64,000 nt of DNA, from NCBI GenBank assembly GCA_036936605.1, contig JAUPFV010000001.1, positions 218,021,530 to 218,085,529 of the forward strand. Reading direction: 5' to 3'. Source of the stretch: Limnanthes douglasii subsp. nivea. Lineage: Eukaryota > Streptophyta > Magnoliopsida > Brassicales > Limnanthaceae. The translations under genes and the position numbers were made by a program. The number at the start of each line of letters is the position of its first letter. Positions within the stretch are counted from its first letter, which is position 1. This document shows, piece after piece, positions 31,371 to 42,931 of the stretch. The notes below the pieces were generated by a model. It saw nothing but the letters and a program-made list of their open reading frames with translations. It searched no databases and was not told the origin of the DNA.

Positions 31371-31635
31371 TAAAGATTATTATCTAGGATAATAAAGTTT
31401 GTAACCATATAACCCTATCATTTTTAAGTTTTTATGTTAAATCCAAAATATTTCAAAAACATATAAGTTATACAAAATAGAACAATTGAGTTCATATACA
31501 AAATACATTCCACAAACAATTGGTATGATATTATTAATTAAAATGGTGTATTTTACAAAGAGTTGAGTCACAATATATAGTGTAGTAATCTAATGGATTA
31601 GTGAACCAGATATCTAATGGGCTATAATTCTAACA
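31371..31635 (-). mobile_element. Ty1/copia 3' LTR
   Basis: On the minus strand it starts TGTTAGAATTATAGCCCATT and ends CTTTATTCTCCAACA, 265 bp with TG..CA ends. The polypurine tract GAATTGAGGGAAGA precedes it (31636-31649). The internal copia coding remnant lies to its right, as expected for a minus-strand element. Confidence 0.85.
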
Positions 31636-32465
31636 TCTTCCCTCAATTCTACAATGCAACAATTGCCATACACAAAAACCGTGATACCAAATAAGTTTTC
31701 GTAAAGATATAAAAAACCTGCAAAGTTGATGGAACATATGAAAGTGAAATGATCGCAAGCTGAAGATGATGAAAAATAAAGTGACAAAAAATTTCATTGT
31801 GCTTCGTTCTGTCATGAGAAACATAATTCTTTACAATATGCATGACACTTTTGATATCAAAATGTAAGAATGTGGGTCGATTAATGTTAACCTTCATATG
31901 TTCACAAAACCACTGTAACCAAAACATATCACATGTGGACAAGACCATAACACGATACTCAACCTTGATGGAAGATCTATAAAAAAACATTATGTTTCTT
32001 GCTTTTCCACGAGAATAATGAATTTCCAAGGAAAATACGGAAACCAGTGGTCGATTTACAATAATTAGGATCGATATCCCAATTATAATCACTATACACA
32101 TGCAGTTCGAGTGAATGTGACTATATCAAATAGAGACTCTGGAATTGAGAGTCATAAAGATATCGCAAGCTACGAAGATTAGTTCATGAGTGGACAAAAG
32201 TATAAGAATTCACAAACTAACTAACTACAGGAAGAACCTGATCTTTATCCCACTGATTAAGTGTAAGTGAAACCAAGCTCTCCACAAGAGTACGATATAG
32301 AGTTAGGTCAGATTGAGAGACAACTTTAGTAGGAGTATATCGAGTATTAGTTTCAAGAGAAGTGTATGTCATTCTGTTATCCAAAAATTGCACTAGTTCA
32401 GATAAATTAGATACATATTTTATAAAATATATAAATGTCATTATAAGATGAAACCACTTTAACAC
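31636..32465 (-). pseudogene. Ty1/copia RT end and RNase H remnant
   Basis: Minus strand: LTLYRTLVESLVSLT (RT end, matching xTLYRRLVGSLIYL of the copia element at 53663), then VEYRVMVLSTCDMFWLQWF (RNase H), FDIKSVMHIVKNYVSHDRTK (the ADNTSVIQIASN-HERTK motif) and FTKTY. Frameshifts and internal stops. The rest of the element is missing to the right. Confidence 0.85.
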
Positions 32466-32749
32466 CCAAAAACTAATGTAGCAAACCCGAGTATTTCATG
32501 ATAATCATATGAGTCAAATCATGTTTTGGTGTCTCAATATAATCAAAATCATAAATCATAATAAAAACAGATTTGATAAAATAAATAAATATTAATAATA
32601 AAATTATACATAATAATTTTAAAGTAATAAAAAGAAAGTATAAGTAATAATTTTAAAATAATAGCAACAATTTAAATAAGATAATTGAATATATAAAAAA
32701 TGTAAAAAAATGAACCAAAACAATAAAATAGATTAAAAAGAATATTACG

Positions 32750-32792
<43 letters not shown>

Positions 32793-33061
32793 TGCCGGGT
32801 ACGAGTAAACGATGGTAAAATAAATGAATAATAAAACAAAATCTTGAAGATGAAGGAAGATGGTAAAATTGGCGGTAAAATGGACTAGAAGATAGCGAGA
32901 AATTTATATATATCGAAGCAATTGATAATTGATGGTCTGTAATTCTTGTATACTTATTAAATATTAACTATAATGATTTTAAGTAACATCTTTTCGTTTG
33001 TTATATTTTCTTTATAAGATAATTTCTACCAGAATTAATCAACTAAGTCATAGTAGAAAAT
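32466..33061. other. AT-rich spacer with (TA)n tract
   Basis: No gene. A TA dinucleotide run occupies about 32753-32790. The flank 33000-33060 (AGATAATTT..AATCAACTAAGTCATAGTAGAAAA) matches 15750-15795, the sequence just before the MADS stub. Confidence 0.7.
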
Positions 33062-33290
33062 GAAAGAATAAAAGATGTGCCAATCCAAAAAATATAAACC
33101 GTATCATTTTCACCAAATATTGTCAGTATTTTCAGTAAACCGTCTTATCTCGTGTTCATATTGTTATCCTCGTTATTGTTCCTTCTAACAAAAATATTTT
33201 TTTATGTCTTTCAATGGATCATGTTATTAACAAGTTTTTGTTGGTTACTACTTACACTTTCACGAGTTTACATTCCATTTCCAGCTCAAT
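33062..33290 (+). pseudogene. Degenerate MADS-box copy
   Basis: Aligns with the intact gene from its AGAATGAGAGGTGTTCC start: GATGTGCCAATCCAAAAAAT, TTTCACCAAA, TTTTCAGTAAACCG, GTTATCCTCGTTATTGTTCC, TCTAACAAAAA, TATGTCTTTC and AAGTTTTTGTTGGTTACTAC (the start of the Ser/Thr tract). Several stops and small deletions; the FGHPSVD codons are destroyed. Downstream it meets an antisense-ORF fragment, as the stub at 15792-15848 does. Confidence 0.8.
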
Positions 33291-33309
33291 TTCTTGTTCA
33301 ACTCGATCA

Positions 33310-34810
33310 GAGGACGGTGGATTATCTTCAACAGCTTCAAGATCTGCTGGAGGTTAATTCTTTTGGTCTCTCTTATCACCCTCAGCATTGGTTGCACGGT
33401 TGCGTTTCTTTTTCGAGAAGTGATTTTTATGGCCCCTTGGAGCCAATGCCTTCAATAATAACCTCATTCTACACAATGACAACTTCAAATACCACCTTAT
33501 CTTTCTTATTCTCTACCGGATCTTTCTTATCATATTTGCGGACTCGGTGGCTTCGAGCCCTTGATCGAGTAGGGAGAAAGACCAGTACATCAGGTGCCTC
33601 TAACCTCTGTAGTGTTTTGGTTTCACTATGAAGGTTCATGAGTTGATCTATAGAAATAATTTTTTTCAGATCAACCCTCCAGAGGTGGATGTTTGTTATG
33701 TTGGACGGGGAGAAACACAGATGAAATTGGTTAGACCAAGTCTTTCTAGCACAAGTGTTTAACCGGGTAAAAATATCCTCGACAACCTCTTTGTGTTATT
33801 CAAAAGACCTGTTCATCCTTATTTGCTCTAAGATAAATATAAGGACTTGTAAAAAAATGTTTGGAAGAGGTAATTTACCTTTGCTCTTTCACTTAAGAGA
33901 GAGTCGGTGCAGATTATCGACTAGCGCCTTGAACCGTATCTCTGAGATCCCTAAAATGTTAAAGAATCTATGCTTCTATTTCTTGTGAGCCTCGAGTAGA
34001 TCATCAATTGAACTTATTCCCTAAGTTAAGCGGGTATGAGAGGATGTAGAGGTTCTTTGACATGATGGTAAGTCCCACGAACTGCTCTATGTAGATTCCA
34101 ATTCAATAGAGCCTCGAATTTATGATGTAAGCTATCAAGGAAAATCATAAGTTTGTTTTGGCTTGACTAAGGAATATGTTCACCAGCTCAAAGAACTTGA
34201 CCAGAGCAGGGTCTAGAAGAAACTTAAGCCCATAATTTAGTATTTTGGTGAAGAGCACTATCTCATCATTCTCAACAGACAAATCAATTTTTCCCACCGT
34301 AGGAAACCGAATCGTGATTAAGCTTGGGATACCCCACCAGTCTTGTGGTTTTTCCTTATCGGACTCTAGGAGGTACCGGTATTTTACCTTGTGAAGTGCG
34401 ATGAGATGTTTATTCTTTATATCGCGGAGGTTGTCGTTAACAACCGTAGCAATTTCTGAGGGGACCACATTGGATTTAATTTTTCTTCTCTTTAAAGTTT
34501 TTTTTCCTTCTTGGTGTGAAGCTCAGTTTCCATGTTTTCTTGGGTATTAGCGCTTTGTTGGTTCTCTCCTTTGTTTTGATCGACATGAGAAATATCTTGG
34601 CATCCGGCCGCGTTGAAGAGTTCATTAACTATGTGTTGTTTCCATTTTTCTCCGACTGGCTGGAGAGGTTGTGGTTCTACGAGCGCACTTGGATACTCAA
34701 TATGGTTTAAGATAACCTTCTTAGGGTAATCTGACCATTGTTGCATAGCTACTGCGGGATTTTCCTTGGGAGCATTCATCTCAGAGACGTTTTGGTATTC
34801 ACCTACCATT
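33310..34810 (-). pseudogene. Antisense gene of a Ty3/gypsy element, decayed copy
   Basis: Minus strand: PSEIATVVNDNLRDIKNKHL, HKVKYRYLLESDKEKPQDWW, GIPSLITIRFPTVGKIDLS, VLFTKILNYGLKFLLDPALV, corresponding to the gypsy-type transposon domain of 27438-27800. Upstream frames (34492-34809) carry a Glu/Asn-rich N-terminal region. Below 34145 the frame is scrambled. It is the same subfamily as 15860-16740. Confidence 0.75.
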
Positions 34811-35040
34811 TCTCCTTCCGATGAGGATATGTTTTCCTTTTATGGGTGTTATCTTTTGCTTTATCCGTTTTTCTCTAATCATCACCCATTAGAAGATAAG
34901 TAGTTTATCAGACTTTTTTGTTCGAAGGTTCAAGGACACCTTTGTCTTGTTGTGGATAAGTCTGATCGGGGGGCTAAATATGAGGAAGTGTGGAAGTGGT
35001 TTTTGAGTTTGAAGCTTGAGCAACCTCGACTTCAAAACTA
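34776..35040 (-). repeat. Block Y, left part: antisense-ORF piece repeated at 61715-61985
   Basis: The 265 bp from TCATCTCAGAGACGTTTTGG to the GACTTCAAAACTACGAAC junction recur almost unchanged in block Z, still joined to the transposase fossil. The shared junction shows that Y and Z descend from one rearranged ancestor. Confidence 0.9.
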
Positions 35041-35893
35041 CGAACAAGTCTTCAATTGCGCTAGTTACCATCAGCGGTTTTAAACCATATAATGTCCAAT
35101 TTTAATTGTCAAACCGGTATTGACCTCAAACAACGACACGTACCTTATAATATTCTAGTTGTTGTCCATTGTTAGCACCTTTGGAAACGTGTGTAATAAA
35201 TGAATACTAACATAATATATAAAGAAAATATTAGTAACGGTATAACTTTTATCTTTATTCGATCCATGTCATTCGAAATAATTGAATATTTTTAGTTTGT
35301 CTAACAAGTATTGAAATTGTCCTCGGCTAACTTTCTCTAATTTCCATTATTTTTGTTGTACGTTATATACAATGCATATAGACGATGTATTTTTAGTGTT
35401 TAACTTTCTCATTACGCTATAAATTTCACGTCGATGAGTCACTATATATGAATTATTATGTATAAATGCCAATTATTCTTTATTGAAGTGTCCCAGGTAT
35501 GAATGACCTTCTAATATTTTTTGCATTACCATGGTTGTGAATCCAGTTTTTGACCTTTAAGGACCATTATTCAGGAGCTACCATAGTTCCATTAAGCTCC
35601 AAATAACACCTATATTTCTTTGTTCTAACCCGCTTCCTCTTAAGATCATTTGGATCCACCAAACTTTTATAATATCCTAATACCTCGCATTCGAACAAAA
35701 TTTTAAGAGTCTTTCTATGTTTCGCATAATCTTGATGTCTTATTATAGCAATGAACCTATTGTCGTCTATGATATTCTTAACTTACTCTTATAATGCTTC
35801 TTCTGTATTGTATTCATTTGTGGTAAAAAAAACTATAATCCAAAGAGGAATACTCTCTCGTATCATTTATGTCCTACAATTCTTAATTACTGA
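35041..35893 (-). pseudogene. FAR1/MULE-type transposase fossil (copy Y)
   Basis: Nearly identical to 61986-62826, including the minus-strand readings IIRHQDYAKHRK, GYYKSLVDPNDLKRKRVRTK and LELNGTMVAPE. Truncated at about 35893, where Z continues. Confidence 0.75.
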
Positions 35894-35949
35894 TTATTTC
35901 TACAAGTTGATAACTACAGTTGGGCTCGAGAAATACTACTGATTAATTA

Positions 35950-36068
35950 CTACTAAATCAAACACACTATGCATGATATACATCTACTAAATCAAACACA
36001 CTACGCATGATATACATCTACTAAATCGAACACACTACACATGATATGAACACACTACACATGATATG
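35950..36068 (+). repeat. 34-bp tandem repeat, about 3.5 copies
   Basis: Units at 35950, 35984 and 36018 (CTACTAAATC(A/G)AACACACTA), plus a shortened last one. It directly precedes the LTR at 36098. Confidence 0.9.
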
Positions 36069-36097
36069 ATGTATAGTGATCCTAACAAGCATACCAG

Positions 36098-36457
36098 TGA
36101 TAAGGGTAAGATTTATCTTAAACGCGGGGCAGATCGATAAAATATTGGGTTAATTTGGATTTGTATAAGTCTTGTAAAATAACCCCAACAAATGTGTAAG
36201 ATTGAGGGTATGTCGTGTAATAAATAGTAAATATGGTTAAGATTAGTGAAATAATGGGTGAAATATCCATGAGCCCTTAAGGCCCACCATCATTACCATA
36301 TAAAGGAATATTTCTTTTTTGGGAAATGGTGAACAATTATTGCTTTATTTTCACTTTTGGTAGATTCTCTCTCGTATTCTTGTGTTTCTCTCTCTAGAAT
36401 TATGCTCCCGTAAAAATATTTAGCTCGTTATTCCCCCGGATATCTCTGGAACTATCA
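36098..36457 (+). mobile_element. Ty3/gypsy 5' LTR, family 1
   Basis: Starts TGATAAGGGTAAG and ends GGAACTATCA (360 bp), followed after one base by the primer-binding-like TGGTGACCATAG (from 36459) and then a gag-like region. A TATA-like CATATAAAGGAA lies near 36298. Homologous to 17054-17383. Confidence 0.85.
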
Positions 36458-36458
36458 T

Positions 36459-36476
36459 TGGTGACCATAGTTGGAG
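36459..36476 (+). promoter_or_regulatory. Primer binding site of the gypsy element
   Basis: TGGTGACCATAGTTGGAG immediately after the LTR. The TGG start and G/A-rich end follow the pattern of plant gypsy primer sites, but I cannot assign the tRNA. Confidence 0.55.
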
Positions 36477-36529
36477 AATTGTGGTACCCGGAATCTACTT
36501 CCAAAACCAATTTAAAAAAAATCAAAGTA

Positions 36530-37110
36530 TGTTAGAATTTTCAAGAGAGATGAACACTGATACACAAGAGGAGCCTTCAACTAGGGTTAAGAGCTTGATG
36601 AAAAGAGCTGTATCCGAGGAGCAACATCTTGAAGAACAATAGTTCGAAGAACATCACTAAAACGATCAATTTGCTGAAGAGCAACTCAAATAATTAGCTC
36701 AAACAAGCAGCTCTAGTTGCACAACTGAAGAAACTGTTGGAAGACATAGCGAAGCTGAACGATGAGAAAGATACAATGATGGTTACTAAAAAGATCCGGT
36801 TTGAGGTTCCAGAGCAATCCTCTTAAGCAAATAAAACTAAATATGGCTAACGGTTAAACGATAAGCGTGATGAGGAAACACACTAATGTCATTATGTTAC
36901 TAAAAAGAAGATATAGACTAGACGTCTCTATGATTCTTCAGAGTCTAGTGATGATTCTATTTACGACTCGGGTGAATCTTCTTCCCCGGAAAGAGGTCAC
37001 CATCACAAGATGAACTCTAGGATACGAAGCTCTAAGAAACGGTCGAATGATCATCGGACTCTCCTTCGGGTAGAAGTTCGAGAAAGGTACAAAATAACAC
37101 GGAAAAGATT
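36530..37110 (+). pseudogene. Ty3/gypsy gag 5' fragment
   Basis: Plus-strand readings MLEFSREMNTDTQEEPSTRV and MKRAVSEEQHLEEQ, then after frameshifts YDSSESSDDSIYDSGESSSP and ERGHHHKMNSRIRSSKKR. The highly charged, Ser/Arg-rich, poorly conserved composition and the position after the primer site fit a gag start. Cut at 37110 by the LTR of another element. Confidence 0.6.
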
Positions 37111-37115
37111 ATATA

Positions 37116-37427
37116 TGTTAAGTGTTATGGATTTATAGTATAAAAATTTGAATTGTATTTCTAGAGAGAGAATGTAAATGAAAGTATTGTAGTGAGAGAA
37201 ACAAAAAGTAGAACTCAATTGAGAAAAATAAAGTCGGGATCTCTTTATTCATTATCTCCAGTCCTATTTATAGGTTATATGAGAATAATTTAACTGATTC
37301 GATTACAAAAAGTAGTTAAGTCCTTTATATTTACAAATAATATTAATCTCATCTTATATCTTTGCAATTTATTTATTACAACCTTAATGTTATTATTTTA
37401 AGTCCCTGATAATTTGTATCATTATCA
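37116..37427 (-). mobile_element. LTR of a minus-strand element inserted in gag
   Basis: 312 bp with TGTTAAGTG..CATTATCA ends (TG..CA on both strands). On the minus strand it has CCTATAAATAGG, a clear TATA box, then a pyrimidine-rich leader. To its right, minus-strand AACTAGGAGGCTAC is a polypurine-like tract. The antisense gene at 37690-38520 lies on the plus strand, as the family layout predicts. Confidence 0.7.
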
Positions 37428-37689
37428 GTAGCCTCCTAGTTCTTATGAAGAATGATGAATAAGAACTAGCAATATTCGAAGCCGCGTAATATTAAACTAC
37501 AAATCACCATACTTTATGTTGCCTCAAATGCAAAGCACTCATCATTGCATCAAAATAGTTTATTTATGCACGTATCCTCTTCGAATAATATTATATTTAA
37601 ATTTGAATCGAATTTAGACTTCTTAATATTATACTCAAAGTTTTATCGAATCAAGTGTTTTTTTTTAATATTATACTTAAGCTGGCAAC
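37428..37689. other. Spacer between LTR and antisense gene
   Basis: AT-rich, no gene. Contains TTCGAAT and TAATATTATACT(T/C)AA motifs repeated two or three times. Confidence 0.5.
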
Positions 37690-38520
37690 CGTTTGGCGTT
37701 TCTCCTTCCACCCAATAGCTCGCATCGACTCTTCATCTTCTCTTCCCACTTTCTCCCTCATTATAATTCTATAAGTATCCCTCTTAGTTATTTCTGCTTC
37801 ACATACAACTTCTAGTGAGAGAAAGAGAAAGTAACGTGAAAACCTTATTCAACCGCCATCTTCACAGGAAAACTCAATTTTCTCGATTCACCTTCATCAT
37901 TCTATAGACTAATTTGAGGATTCTTTTTCACTTTAGTTTATGAAAAAATCACCATCCACTAAAAAAGCCCATTTTGGGTCTACGACTATTTGTGTATTAG
38001 TGAAAGAGCTGCTGAATATCGTGCTGCAAGTGTAATAGATAATTGATTAGTGCTAGTAAAAAATTCATCCAAACTAGTTCTTGATACCTGCTCACCAAAA
38101 TGTCCTCAACAAACATCGCTTCAAAATATTTCACCAACACTTTCTGGCAACACATCAATTCCTCCTTGAACTAATCGCAAAGAGATACAAAGTAGATTTT
38201 CTCAAAGAGCATCAGAAACATCTTCTATAGTTAACACTAAGCCTCTTCGAATTTCTCACAAAGAAACACCCTGAATTGAATCAGATACTCACTCTTTCCA
38301 AAATTATCCTCATAGAATAAAATCATTTGTAGCTATGAGAGACTTTGAAGACGAAAATAATCCACAGAATCCTACACCATCTTCTCCTCCCCCGGGATAT
38401 TGTTGGGACCAGCAAAAAGTCGCAACATACTTCTTCGAATACCCAACAAAAAGATACAAGGGTAAACATTACAAAATTCCTTGGTCGGAAATATTAATAA
38501 ACAACTTAAAACGTTAGCTA
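37690..38520 (+). pseudogene. Antisense gene N-terminal part (plus strand)
   Basis: A pyrimidine-rich leader (TTCTATAAGTA near 37768 as a possible TATA box) leads to ATG 37940 (MKKSPSTKKAHFGS). After a frameshift it reads YDYLCISERAAEYRAASVID, matching FYDNFCISERAYEYRAAGLI of the minus-strand copy at 46317. Ser/Pro-rich sequence with stops follows, ending in an open 60-codon frame (38335-38517). Broken. Confidence 0.7.
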
Positions 38521-38699
38521 TGAGAAGACAATGAAGTTCGTACAAAAGAAAGGTGTGATATTTAACTTAATCGAAATAAGTATGACCCATAATTCATAAA
38601 ATACCTTGGCCTTCCAAGGACTTTGGTTCATAAAATAAGAATTCGAAAACATTACAAAATTCCTTGGCCGTCCAAGGACTTTAGTTCTAAAACACAAAA
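38521..38699 (+). repeat. Element spacer with CCTTGGCC-type repeats
   Basis: Two units of CCTTGGCC(T/G)TCCAAGGACTTT (about 38610 and 38668), the same motif that precedes the antisense gene at 25330-25440. Confidence 0.75.
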
Positions 38700-40230
38700 T
38701 AACATTATAACCTTAGGGTTTTTTCCCTTTGGTTTCTTCATCTCATTCACCTCTCTTGGGACTCTTGAGTTCAGCGCTTGAATTTTCACCAGTTTCTTCA
38801 TCAGAATCTTCTCCACTCGAATAACCATGTTTATCACCATCCACCATAGTATGAAAATAAATTTCCTCGTATGGTACATATTTCCAAAGAACCAAGGGTT
38901 CTCTTAGGAAAGGTTTCATGGAATATCAAAACCATGTCTGATTTGACCCCGTAATCTCTTTTCTCCAAAGAATCCACCACTCCGGCATCATACTTCTCTA
39001 TTCCTGCAACTATCTCATGGGCTTGTTTACTTACTAAAGAAGCATTCTCATCTTCCTTTCTCCTTGAGAAGTTTCCCTAAAGTAGTTTTTTCTTCGGATA
39101 AAGTATTGATAGTGTTGGAATTGGTAGCTTGTTGGTCCTTCAAGGATTTGATCTCAGTAGAGGTAGAAGTTTCCAGTCTGGAATATTTAGTCTGGAGCTC
39201 TTCTTGAGCACTCTTGGATTAGTGTAGTTTGGTAGCCAAGTCATCTTTCTCCTTGTTTAAGGCTTCTAACCTTTGTTGAGCAGTGGAGAAATTATTCTTC
39301 AAGCTCTTGTTTTCTGTGGTTATGGAAGTTATCTTCTTTGCTTGTTCCCTGACTTTCCTCTTTAGATCAACTATCAGATGGATATAACCCAAGAGAGAAT
39401 GACTCAGAGTATCCTGTTCACTTGATACCTCGTATGATTCACCATTATACGTTACAGCATTGGCCACAGTGACATGCGGAAAAGTCCGTTCGAAAGCATC
39501 TTTATCCAAATCACTAAAGTACATGTTTTGAAATTCATCCAGATTTATATCTCCTTCAGCAGATGGTTGTTCAACTGGTAGGAATATTAGAGAAGGAGGG
39601 TTAGGTGGAATATTTAATTGTGAAGGAAGATCAATAGGAATAGGAGGAGGAAGTTCAGTAGGAAAAAGTATTATCTCTGACCCTTAGCTAGTTTTCTTCT
39701 TCTTTAGAGCTCTTTGGTCATTACCCTTCTTACGCTTCTTGTGATCTTTCTTTGTAAAATGGGGTGTATGATCCAATCCACTAGTTTTCTTTACTGTGGC
39801 TTCAACTTCCTCTAACAAAGAGGTGTTTATTCCTTCTTGATTCTTCGAACCAACCTCTTCGGAGACTTGATGAGATGATTCGACTTTAGCTTTCTTCTTC
39901 TTGTTCTTGATCTTCCCCAAGTGACTAAGGGCTTTATTCCAGGAAGGCAAGTAAAGTTTTCCATCCTTAGCCTCAATCCTTTTTAGAATAACATCTGATG
40001 GAGGAAGAGTGGTCAGTTGCTCCCAAGTAAGGTCTCTACTCCCCTAGTATTCCATAGGTGAGACCTCACCATGTTTTCAGATGTAAAACAGTTGTGGAAA
40101 CCCAGTCCCCATTTCTCTGATGCCCATTCGTTCAACCTGGTGGACTACATAAATCCCAAGGGAAGTTCGAACATATCCAATACCATGCCCCACCGAACAG
40201 TACAACCAAGTGGATTCTGACTCATCAGCT
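38700..40230 (-). pseudogene. Antisense gene of a Ty3/gypsy element, C-terminal part
   Basis: Minus strand: MPSWNKALSHLGKIKNKKKK with a basic linker (39950-39684), then a segment with HVTVANAVTYNGESYEVSSE, LLGYIHLIVDLKRKVREQAK and a coiled coil (39524-39219) paralleling SSNIVTFNGKSFSVSSERD and VLNLEKQVRSQ of 26600-25485, then an acidic tail near 38800 that includes YSSGEDSDEETG-like sequence. Stops and frameshifts throughout. The N-terminal domain is lost at the LTR fragment at 40245. Confidence 0.75.
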
Positions 40231-40244
40231 TTCTAGTCATTTCT

Positions 40245-40443
40245 TGTCTTGGGCTTATGAGTTTTTAAACTTGACGCAAACCCATGATCCGACGCGAAAG
40301 GCCCACAAGTCACTAAACAAGTATAAATACCCCAACTAATTTTATTTACAGTACACATCTTTCATCTCTCTAAATATTTATATTAAATTCCTAAAACTAT
40401 TTCCCAAAATATCCTTTAATCAGAAATTATCCACACCAAACAA
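40245..40443 (+). mobile_element. LTR fragment, gypsy family 2
   Basis: 3' half of the family-2 LTR: CGACGCGAAAGGCCCACAAG, AGTATAAATACCCCAA and CTTTCATCTCTCTAAATATT, ending TTATCCACACCAAACA. Confidence 0.7.
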
Positions 40444-40628
40444 CACAACAGATAAATAAAATTAATTTTCAAGTTTTCTTTTGTAGACTATATTCTTAGC
40501 CATGTATGTCATGTATTTTAGTTCTATTTTTATGAACCATTGGTCTTTACCAAGTAGAGTTAGTTTGTTAATTTTTCATTTTTTATTCAAACTTAATCTT
40601 AATATTGTACGTTTGATAAGTTTATATA

Positions 40629-41037
40629 TGATGAGTCCGGATTCCGTCACCACTATAGACAGGGTCAGTTCGGATAATGTCTACCTAACCGGACAGGGGC
40701 AGTTCGGACACCATTATCTATTGGACTGTTCGAACAGAACTAAAGTACTTAAAACCTAATCACTTCTTGACTAAGCTGCCTGCTCTCCTACTTAGAACTT
40801 ATGGGTCCGTAAAGTTGACCCGGGTCCATTAAACACGACCCGAAAGCCCATAAGGCCCAAATATAAGGGTATAAATACCCAACCACCAACATTAAATGAG
40901 GGTAATGAAAATTAAATACAACCAGGCTGCTTAATTCTCCCTCTACACTCTACCCAAATATTAAATACTCACAAACTTCCACACAATTCTAAACAAAAAT
41001 TACAAACTTACCCTCAGAAGAAAATAAACCACACCAA
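40629..41037 (+). mobile_element. LTR, gypsy family 2
   Basis: TGATGAGTCCGGATTCCGTC to CCACACCAAT, with an extra partial duplication of the GGACAGGGGCAGTTCGGA segment near its start and GGGTATAAATACCC near 40867. Homologous to 28873-29250. No coding sequence of its element is attached. Confidence 0.8.
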
Positions 41038-41880
41038 TATATGTTTGCTTTTTCTTTATCAATCTTGTTTGTTATATAAAATTTATCTCATCGGCAATGT
41101 ACTTTTCTATTCTAATACTTGTTATTTTTTGTTTTACAAATACTGCATTTTATAAAAACTTTATATTAAAGATTGTTATAACCTTTGTCATTTTACTATT
41201 TTTCTTATTTTCTAAAAGAATACCTCATACAAAACCTATTTTTAAGAGAAACTATACCAAAATTACCTAATCTTATAACTTTGGTTGTATTATATTTAAC
41301 GTTGGAATTATTTAGTTTATTCAACCACCTTGTTCGTGTAGATCTGGTATCTTATAATTTGTTCATCATTTGTCATTTAGTTTGTTTAACAAAACTTACC
41401 ACACATTTTTTTGCAGTGAAGATAAATTAGATTGAGCTTTTATTACATTAATTTTATGGTCTTTGATCATATTGATCGTTAACTTAACTTATAGTCATGA
41501 TATTTTTATTGCGTGTTAGAGTGTCAGAATTAAAATCAAATATATAATGGTTGTGTTAAAATGTATATCGGTTATTTAATATTAGTCTGTATATGGGCTA
41601 GGTTTACATTGCCACAGTGTATATATATACATTGTAATTTTAATTATAGGATTGAAGATTTGTGTTAATGTTCTAACTCATACGAAGAGTGAAGATATAA
41701 GAGACACCATCAAAATTGTCTTAAGAGCCAGAGCCTCTAAAACCATAGCCTCCAAAATTTACCCCTTACGCCGATGTGTTTCCGACATAACCTTCATCAA
41801 CTGACGTTTATTCGGCTTTTGTTCTCTCAAGACCGACGTATTTCCGGTATTTTTATCATTGCATCGATGGCATCTGGAGG
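41038..41880. other. AT-rich spacer, no gene seen
   Basis: Nothing recognisable except the last 100 bp, where weakly integrase-like sequence begins. An 81-codon hydrophobic frame at 41185-41430 looks like chance in T-rich DNA. Confidence 0.5.
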
Positions 41881-41886
41881 AAGAAA

Positions 41887-42660
41887 ATGATAATTGTAGT
41901 GGTAGATTATTTTACGAAGTGGGCAGAAGCAAAACCGTTATCTGGAACGAAAACAAAACACGTAATCAAATTCCATGTAATTAATATTTGCTGCCGTTTC
42001 AGAGTACCTCAAAGAATTACTACAGATAATGGGCCTCAGTTTAATAATAAAGAAATGACTTCATTCTATGCATTAAAGGAATTCAACAATGCTTTTCAAC
42101 ACCTTTTCACCCTCAAGCCAATGGGCAAGTCGAGGTGACATATATAAATATTTTAGATGGTTTGAAGAAAAATTTGACAGGGGCAGCATGGAAATTGCCA
42201 AATTATTTGCAAGAAGTACTTTGGAATTATCGAATTACTCCTAGGGAAGCTAAAAAAGAAACTCCTTTTGCTTTAGCATATAGAATGGATGCTGTTAGCT
42301 CTGTGGAATCTATGATGTCATCTTTTAGAATAACCCAATATTCTAAAACATCTAATAACGAAGCTAAAAGAGAAAATTTAGATCTGATTGATGAAAAAAG
42401 TTCGAACTCATTTAAATGTGATCCATTATCAAACTCTTATAAGGAATAGATACAATTCGAGGGTAAAAAGGCGGGAATTTAAAGCAGGTTATGAAGTGTT
42501 AAGGAAAATATTTTTGCATACCAAGGAGAAAAGTCTCGGAAAAATAACCCCAAATTGGGAAGGAACTTATGTGGTTGTTGAAAGGATAAAGCTAGGGTTT
42601 ATCGCTTTTTCAATATGCAAGGGAGGATGCTTCAACATCCATGGAATATACAACATATGA
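41887..42660 (+). pseudogene. Ty3/gypsy integrase fragment
   Basis: MIIVVVDYFTKWAEAKPLSG, RVPQRITTDNGPQFNNKEM (second Asp retained), then NAFQHLFTLKPMGKSR, a frameshift, LQEVLWNYRITPREAKKETP with FALAYRMDAV, another frameshift, and RREFKAGYEVLRKIFLHTKE with the chromo-end-like GKITPNWEGTYVVVERIK. It begins inside the core, so everything upstream is missing. It precedes an antisense gene at 43437-46317. Confidence 0.9.
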
Positions 42661-42931
42661 AATTGTACTGGGAATAGTCATATTGTATTTTGAATTTGTT
42701 TATTTTGGTTGAATAACGCACTTTTTCCTACCCTGTTGGGCTAAAAAGGTTTAAATGAGGCGTTATGTACATATTCAACATTATTAATAAAGAGAATTTT
42801 GGTCAATGATGGTTTACGAGTACTTGTTTAAACTATTTTGATAACTTATCAAAGACTGATCATATTTGAGGTTAATCAAGAGTAGAATGTTCTGAAGTGT
42901 TTATTATACTTTTTAAAGAAACAATCATGTT
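42661..42931 (+). other. Non-coding 3' region of the gypsy element
   Basis: Follows the integrase end. Contains GGTTTAAATGAGGCGTT, like GGTTTTAATGAGGTGTT at 25051, showing the two elements share their 3' untranslated start. No gene. Confidence 0.6.
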
